From Clostridiales bacterium (GTDB taxonomy: Bacteria > Bacillota > Clostridia > Christensenellales > Aristaeellaceae): a stretch of 16,507 nucleotides of DNA. A model generated the notes under the pieces. That model did not search any database, was not told the DNA's origin, and saw nothing but the letters and a program-made list of their open reading frames with translations. Shown here in pieces: positions 12,660 to 16,507 of this stretch (its first letter is position 1; each line of letters begins with the position of its first letter). The position numbers and the translations under genes are program-made. The DNA lies in NCBI GenBank assembly GCA_019409045.1, contig DXVG01000014.1, positions 1-16,507 on the forward strand, given 5' to 3'.

Positions 12660-13301
12660 ATGAAAAAGGCAATTCTCGGCAAAAAGATCGGCATGACCCA
12701 GATATTCCTCGCGGACGGACGTCTGGTGCCGGTCACGGTCGTCGAAGCGGGCCCCTGCGTGGTCACGCAGGTCAAGACCGTGAAAACCGACGGCTACGAA
12801 GCGGTTCAGGTCGGCTTCGGCGAGCTCTCCGAACAGAGGGCGAAGAAGCTGCTCAACAAGCCCGAGCTCGGTCATTTCAAGAAGGCGGAGGTCGCCCCCA
12901 CCCGCTATCTGCGCGAGTTCCGCTTTGAGGACGTTTCTTCCTATAAAGTAGGCGACGTGATCAAGTGCGACGTCTTCGCCGAGGGCGACAAGGTGGACGC
13001 CATCGGCACTTCCAAGGGCCACGGCTACACGGGCGTCATCCAGCGCTGGAACCAGCACACCGGCCCCATGGCCCACGGCTCGAAGTATCACCGCGGCGTC
13101 GGCTCCATGGGCGCCAACTCCGATCCGTCCCGCGTGTTTAAGAACAAGCACATGCCCGGCCAGTACGGCTGCGAGCGCGTGACCGTGCAGAACCTCGAGG
13201 TGGTCAAGGTGGACGCCGAGCGCAACCTCATCATGATCAAGGGCGCGATCCCCGGCGCGAACGGAAGCCTCGTGACCGTCCGCAACGCAGTCAAGGGTTA
13301 A
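12660..13301 (+). CDS. rplC: 50S ribosomal protein L3
   Basis: The product is 213 aa. ATG 12660 follows AAGAAAGAGGTG. The start MKKAILGKKIGMTQIF is typical. The central extension that reaches the peptidyl transferase centre is clear (SKGHGYTGVIQRWN, MAHGSKYHRGVGSMG, KNKHMPGQYG). L3 is an early assembly protein that helps nucleate the 50S subunit on 23S rRNA. Its TAA overlaps the Shine-Dalgarno of rplD, so the two genes are likely translated together. Confidence 0.97.
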   Translation: MKKAILGKKIGMTQIFLADGRLVPVTVVEAGPCVVTQVKTVKTDGYEAVQVGFGELSEQRAKKLLNKPELGHFKKAEVAPTRYLREFRFEDVSSYKVGDVIKCDVFAEGDKVDAIGTSKGHGYTGVIQRWNQHTGPMAHGSKYHRGVGSMGANSDPSRVFKNKHMPGQYGCERVTVQNLEVVKVDAERNLIMIKGAIPGANGSLVTVRNAVKG

Positions 13302-13315
13302 GGAGGACGCTGACA

Positions 13316-13960
13316 ATGCCTAACGTGAAAGTTCTCAATATGCAGGGCGCCGCGGTTGGCGAGATCGCCCTGGCCGAAGATGTGTTCGGCATCGAAGTAA
13401 ACACCAGCGCCATGCACGCCGTCGTGCGCGCCATACTCAATGCAAAGCGGCAGGGCACGCAGTCCGCCCGCACGCGCACCGAGGTGCGCGGCGGCGGCCG
13501 CAAGATCTACCGCCAGAAGGGCACCGGCAACGCGCGGCATCACGGCCGCAGGGCGCCGCAGTTCACCCACGGCGGCGTGGTGTTCGCCCCCAAGCCCCGC
13601 TCCTACCGCATCAGCGTGCCCAAGGCCATCCGCCGCCTGGCGATGAAGAGCGCGCTGACCTGCAAGGTGCAGGACGGCGAGATGATCGTGCTGGACAAGA
13701 TCGAGCTTTCCCAGCCCAAGACCAAGCTGGTCGCCCAGATGCTCAAGGCGCTCGGCTCCGAGAAAAAGGCGCTGATCGTCACCCGCAGCGCGGACCCGAC
13801 CGTGCTGCGCGCGGCGGGCAACATCCCCGGCGTGAAGGTCGCGCATGTCGGCTGCCTCAACGTCTACGACATACTCGGCTGCGACAAGTTCATCATCGCA
13901 AGGGACGCCGTTGAGAGCGTCGAGTCCATCTACAGCATGCAGCAAGAGGAGGCGGAATAA
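13316..13960 (+). CDS. rplD: 50S ribosomal protein L4
   Basis: The product is 214 aa. ATG 13316 follows AAGGAGG, which overlaps the rplC stop. The long basic loop that lines the exit tunnel is visible at residues about 45-90 (RTEVRGGGRKIYRQKGTGNA, then RHHGRRAPQFTHGG, then VVFAPKPRSY). The segment HHGRRAPQFTHGG differs from the common RQGSIRSPQWRGGG, a modest lineage change in a loop where macrolide-resistance mutations occur in other species. L4 is the classic autoregulator of the S10 operon in enterobacteria, which makes the long leader relevant. It ends directly before rplW. Confidence 0.96.
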   Translation: MPNVKVLNMQGAAVGEIALAEDVFGIEVNTSAMHAVVRAILNAKRQGTQSARTRTEVRGGGRKIYRQKGTGNARHHGRRAPQFTHGGVVFAPKPRSYRISVPKAIRRLAMKSALTCKVQDGEMIVLDKIELSQPKTKLVAQMLKALGSEKKALIVTRSADPTVLRAAGNIPGVKVAHVGCLNVYDILGCDKFIIARDAVESVESIYSMQQEEAE

Positions 13961-14269
13961 ATGAAGAGCCCCTATGACATCATCCTCCGCCCGGTGCTTA
14001 CCGAAAAGTCCTACGACGCAATGGCCGAGAAGAAGTACACCTTCGAGGTGGCCGTCTCCGCCAACAAGACCGAGATCAAGCAGGCCGTCGAGCAGGCGTT
14101 CGAGGGCGTGAAGGTCGAGAGCGTGAACACCATGCGCGTGCAGGGCAAAGTAAAGCGCCAGGGCCGCACGCAGGGCCGTCGCCCCGAGCGCAAGAAGGCC
14201 ATCGTCACACTGAAGAAGGATTCCAAGGGCATCGAGTTCTTCGAGGGCATGGCGGAGCAGAACGCGTAA
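13961..14269 (+). CDS. rplW: 50S ribosomal protein L23
   Basis: The product is 102 aa. ATG follows the rplD TAA with no gap, and its Shine-Dalgarno (GAGGAGG) lies inside the rplD end, suggesting coupled translation. Family marks are SPYDIILRPVLTEKS, the central YTFEVAVSANKTEIKQAVEQ, and the basic loop GKVKRQGRTQGRRPERKKAI. L23 sits at the exit-tunnel rim and docks trigger factor and SRP. Its gene is followed by an unusually wide gap before rplB. Confidence 0.96.
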   Translation: MKSPYDIILRPVLTEKSYDAMAEKKYTFEVAVSANKTEIKQAVEQAFEGVKVESVNTMRVQGKVKRQGRTQGRRPERKKAIVTLKKDSKGIEFFEGMAEQNA

Positions 14270-14276
14270 ACGCCCC

Positions 14277-14314
14277 GAGGCGCTCGCCTCTCCCCTACGC
14301 CCCCGCACGGGGGC
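14277..14314 (+). other. Two hairpins in the rplW-rplB gap
   Basis: GAGGCG/CGCCTC (14277-14290) and GCCCCC-GCAC-GGGGGC (14299-14314) are perfect 6-bp stems. Neither is followed by a T run, and transcription must continue into rplB. They may be processing or stability elements. The remainder of the 103-nt gap (14315-14372) holds only the rplB ribosome site. Confidence 0.5.
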
Positions 14315-14372
14315 AGACAATGGTCCGGCCGGCCGATAAGCGGTCAACAAGCAGAGAAAGGGAGAAACCAAC

Positions 14373-15206
14373 ATGGCCATTCGAGTCTACAAGCCGACCT
14401 CGCCCGCAAGGCGCTTCATGTCGGTGCTGACCTTTGAGGAGATCACCAAGAAGACTCCCGAAAAGTCCCTGACGTGCGACCTTCGCCACCGCGCGGGCCG
14501 CAACAACCAGGGCAAGATCACCGTCCGCCATCAGGGCGGCGGCGCGCGGCGCAAGTACCGCATCATCGACTTCAAGCGCCTCAAGGACGGCATCCCCGCC
14601 ACCGTGAAGGCGATCGAGTACGACCCCAACCGCACCTGCTTCATCGCGCTTTTGTACTACGCCGACGGCGAGAAGCGCTACATCCTGGCGCCGCTTGGCC
14701 TGAAGGTCGGAGACACCGTGATGAGCGGCCCCACCGCCGACATCAAGCCCGGCAACTGCCTGCCGATCGCCAACATCCCGCTGGGCACGCTGATCCACAA
14801 CCTTGAGATCAAGCCCGGCAAGGGCGGCCAGATGGTGCGTTCCGCGGGCGTGTCCGCGCAGGTCATGGCCAAGGAAGGCGACTACGCGCAGGTGCGCCTG
14901 CCCTCCGGCGAAGTGCGCAAGATGCCCATGGCCGCGCGCGCGACCGTCGGCCAGGTGGGCAACACCGACCACTCCAACGTGCGCATCGGCAAGGCCGGCC
15001 GCAAGCGCCACATGGGCGTGCGCCCCACCGTGCGCGGCGTTGTGATGAACCCCTGCGACCACCCGCACGGCGGCGGCGAGGGCCGCTCCCCGGTGGGCAT
15101 GCCCGCCCCGATGTCCCCGTGGGGCAAGAAGACGCAGGGCGTCAAGACCCGCAAGCATCGCAAGTACTCCGACAAGTTGATCGTCTCTCGTCCGTCGAAG
15201 AAGTAA
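14373..15206 (+). CDS. rplB: 50S ribosomal protein L2
   Basis: The product is 277 aa, normal for L2. ATG 14373 follows AAAGGGAGAAA. The OB-fold half has LTCDLRHRAGRNNQGKITVR and the C-terminal half has GRKRHMGVRPTVRGVVMNPC. The conserved DHPHGGGEGRSPVG begins at residue 229; H230 corresponds to the His needed for peptidyl transferase assembly. L2 binds 23S rRNA near the catalytic centre and links the subunits. It lies 103 nt after rplW and 27 nt before rpsS. Confidence 0.97.
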   Translation: MAIRVYKPTSPARRFMSVLTFEEITKKTPEKSLTCDLRHRAGRNNQGKITVRHQGGGARRKYRIIDFKRLKDGIPATVKAIEYDPNRTCFIALLYYADGEKRYILAPLGLKVGDTVMSGPTADIKPGNCLPIANIPLGTLIHNLEIKPGKGGQMVRSAGVSAQVMAKEGDYAQVRLPSGEVRKMPMAARATVGQVGNTDHSNVRIGKAGRKRHMGVRPTVRGVVMNPCDHPHGGGEGRSPVGMPAPMSPWGKKTQGVKTRKHRKYSDKLIVSRPSKK

Positions 15207-15233
15207 TACCGCCCGAAAGGAGGCAAACCATCC

Positions 15234-15512
15234 ATGAGCAGATCAGTTAAAAAGGGTCCTTTCATTCAGGAGGCGCTTCTCAAGCGCGTGCAGGAGATGA
15301 ACAAGACCGGCGACAAGAAGGTCCTCAAGACCTGGTCGCGCGCCAGCACCATCTTCCCGGATTTTATCGGACATACGGTTGCCGTCCATGACGGGCGCAA
15401 GCATGTGCCGGTCTATGTGACCGAGGATATGGTCGGACACAAGTTCGGCGAGTTCGCCCCCACCCGCACCTTCCGGGGACACGCCGGAGAGAAAGCATCG
15501 TCCCGCAAGTAA
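15234..15512 (+). CDS. rpsS: 30S ribosomal protein S19
   Basis: The product is 92 aa, start MSRSVKKGPFIQEALLKRV, with AAAGGAGG before ATG 15234. Family marks are WSRASTIFPDFIGHTVAVHD and VTEDMVGHKFGEFAPTRTFR. S19 pairs with S13 in the 30S head and contacts the A-site region. It lies 27 nt after rplB and 18 nt before rplV in the standard operon order. Confidence 0.97.
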   Translation: MSRSVKKGPFIQEALLKRVQEMNKTGDKKVLKTWSRASTIFPDFIGHTVAVHDGRKHVPVYVTEDMVGHKFGEFAPTRTFRGHAGEKASSRK

Positions 15513-15530
15513 CGGAAGGAGAGAGAGATT

Positions 15531-15917
15531 ATGGCAACTCGTATCAAGCAGAAGGCCGCCGCCCGCAGGGAAAGCGCGGACAAGCGGCCGCGCGCCGTGG
15601 CCAAGTATGTGCGCGTTTCGCCCCGCAAGGTGCAGATCGTGATCGACCTCATCCGTGGCAAGCGGGTGGACGACGCGCTGGCGATCCTTATGTACACCCC
15701 CAAGTCCGCAGCACCCGTGGTTGAGAAGCTGCTCAATTCCGCCATCGCCAATGCCGAGAACAACCTGGAGATGGACCGCCAGAGCCTGTATGTGGCCGAG
15801 GTGTACGCCAACCAGGGCCCGACGCTCAAGCGCTACTGGGCGCGCTCGCACGGCCGCGCGGACCTGATCAAGAAGCACACCAGCCACATCACCATCGTGC
15901 TGGACCAGAAGAACTGA
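15531..15917 (+). CDS. rplV: 50S ribosomal protein L22
   Basis: The product is 128 aa, longer than the minimal 110 aa because of a basic N-terminal extension (MATRIKQKAAARRESADKRP) before the usual AVAKYVRVSPRKVQIVIDLI. The beta-hairpin that reaches into the exit tunnel is seen as NQGPTLKRYWARSHGRADLI. ATG 15531 follows GGAAGGAGAGAGAG. It assembles early on 23S rRNA. It lies 18 nt after rpsS and 13 nt before rpsC. Confidence 0.96.
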   Translation: MATRIKQKAAARRESADKRPRAVAKYVRVSPRKVQIVIDLIRGKRVDDALAILMYTPKSAAPVVEKLLNSAIANAENNLEMDRQSLYVAEVYANQGPTLKRYWARSHGRADLIKKHTSHITIVLDQKN

Positions 15918-15930
15918 GGGAGGGAACAAA

Positions 15931-16507
15931 ATGGGTCAGAAGGTCAATCCCCACGGCGCACGCGTCGGTGTCATTCTGGACTGGAGCACCAAGTGGTACG
16001 CTGGGAAGAAGGATTTTTCCAATAACCTCATCGAGGATTACAAGCTCAGGCAGATGCTCAAGGAGAAGCTCTACCAGGCGGGCATCTCGCACATCGACAT
16101 CTCCCGCACCAACACGCGCCTGCATGTGACCATCTTCACCGCCAAGCCGGGCATCGTCATCGGCCGCGGCGGCGCGGGCGCGGAGGCGGTGAAAAACGAC
16201 ATCGCCAAGCTGACGGGCAAGCCGGTAAACTCCATACAGCTCGACATCATGGAGATCAAGCACCCCGACACCAACGCGCAGCTGGTGGCTGAGAACATCG
16301 CCCAGCAGCTCGAGAAGCGCATCTCCTTCCGCCGCGCCATGAAGCAGACCATCGGTCGCGCCATGAAGGCGGGCGCCAAGGGCATCAAGACCTCGGTCTC
16401 CGGCCGTCTGGGCGGCGCGGACATCGCCCGCAGCGAGGGCTACCACGAGGGCTCCATCCCGCTGCAGACGCTGCGCGCCAACATCGACTACGGCTTTGCC
16501 GAGGCCA
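15931..16507 (+). CDS. rpsC: 30S ribosomal protein S3 (3' end outside window)
   Basis: The first 192 codons are present; the right edge cuts the C-terminal domain. ATG 15931 follows GGGAGGG. The start MGQKVNPHGARVGVILDWST is typical. The N-terminal KH domain has KPGIVIGRGG (residues 72-81), and the second domain begins at LVAENIAQQLEKRISFRRAM. S3 forms the mRNA entry channel with S4 and S5. By operon convention rplP should follow, but it is not in the window. Confidence 0.96.
   Translation, partial: MGQKVNPHGARVGVILDWSTKWYAGKKDFSNNLIEDYKLRQMLKEKLYQAGISHIDISRTNTRLHVTIFTAKPGIVIGRGGAGAEAVKNDIAKLTGKPVNSIQLDIMEIKHPDTNAQLVAENIAQQLEKRISFRRAMKQTIGRAMKAGAKGIKTSVSGRLGGADIARSEGYHEGSIPLQTLRANIDYGFAEA

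Overview
The window comes from a GC-rich member of the Clostridia, probably a gut lineage near Christensenellales or another high-GC order. The rank is inferred from gene content and not measured. Supporting signs are a YhcN/YlaJ-type sporulation lipoprotein, an RsfA-like Myb-domain protein, a Bacillus-type LexA box at recA, strong purine-rich Shine-Dalgarno sites and the S10 ribosomal operon in standard order. High GC makes many long antisense reading frames; these are shadows and are left out.

Region 1 (1-1940): a minus-strand gene for an RsfA-like DNA-binding protein runs off the left edge. It diverges from a plus-strand MreB-like actin homologue whose ATPase motifs have drifted from the MreB consensus. 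A perfect 13-bp bidirectional terminator separates the MreB-like gene from convergent recA.

Region 2 (1957-10102): recA (minus) and a nucleoside kinase with ThrRS-like N-terminal domains (plus) diverge from a shared control region. That region holds two extended -10 promoters and a LexA-box candidate. Downstream of the kinase, closely spaced on the plus strand, are a sporulation-type lipoprotein, dnaE and a family 2 glycosyltransferase. They probably form one transcription unit ending at a strong intrinsic terminator. The lipoprotein leader can fold over its own Shine-Dalgarno site.

Region 3 (10172-12000) is the most unusual part. An acyltransferase-3 membrane protein overlaps, tail to tail, an XRE-type regulator gene broken by a one-base frameshift. 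Divergent from that regulator is a strong promoter that drives only about 107 nt before a strong terminator, which predicts a small structured RNA. The -10 elements of the regulator and the RNA lie inside a perfect 11-bp inverted repeat, suggesting a shared operator.

Region 4 (12048-16507): the S10 operon starts from its own promoter, has a structured leader of about 240 nt and runs rpsJ-rplC-rplD-rplW-rplB-rpsS-rplV-rpsC, the last cut by the right edge. The rplW-rplB gap is unusually wide and holds two hairpins.

No tRNA, rRNA, CRISPR array, insertion sequence or attachment site was seen.
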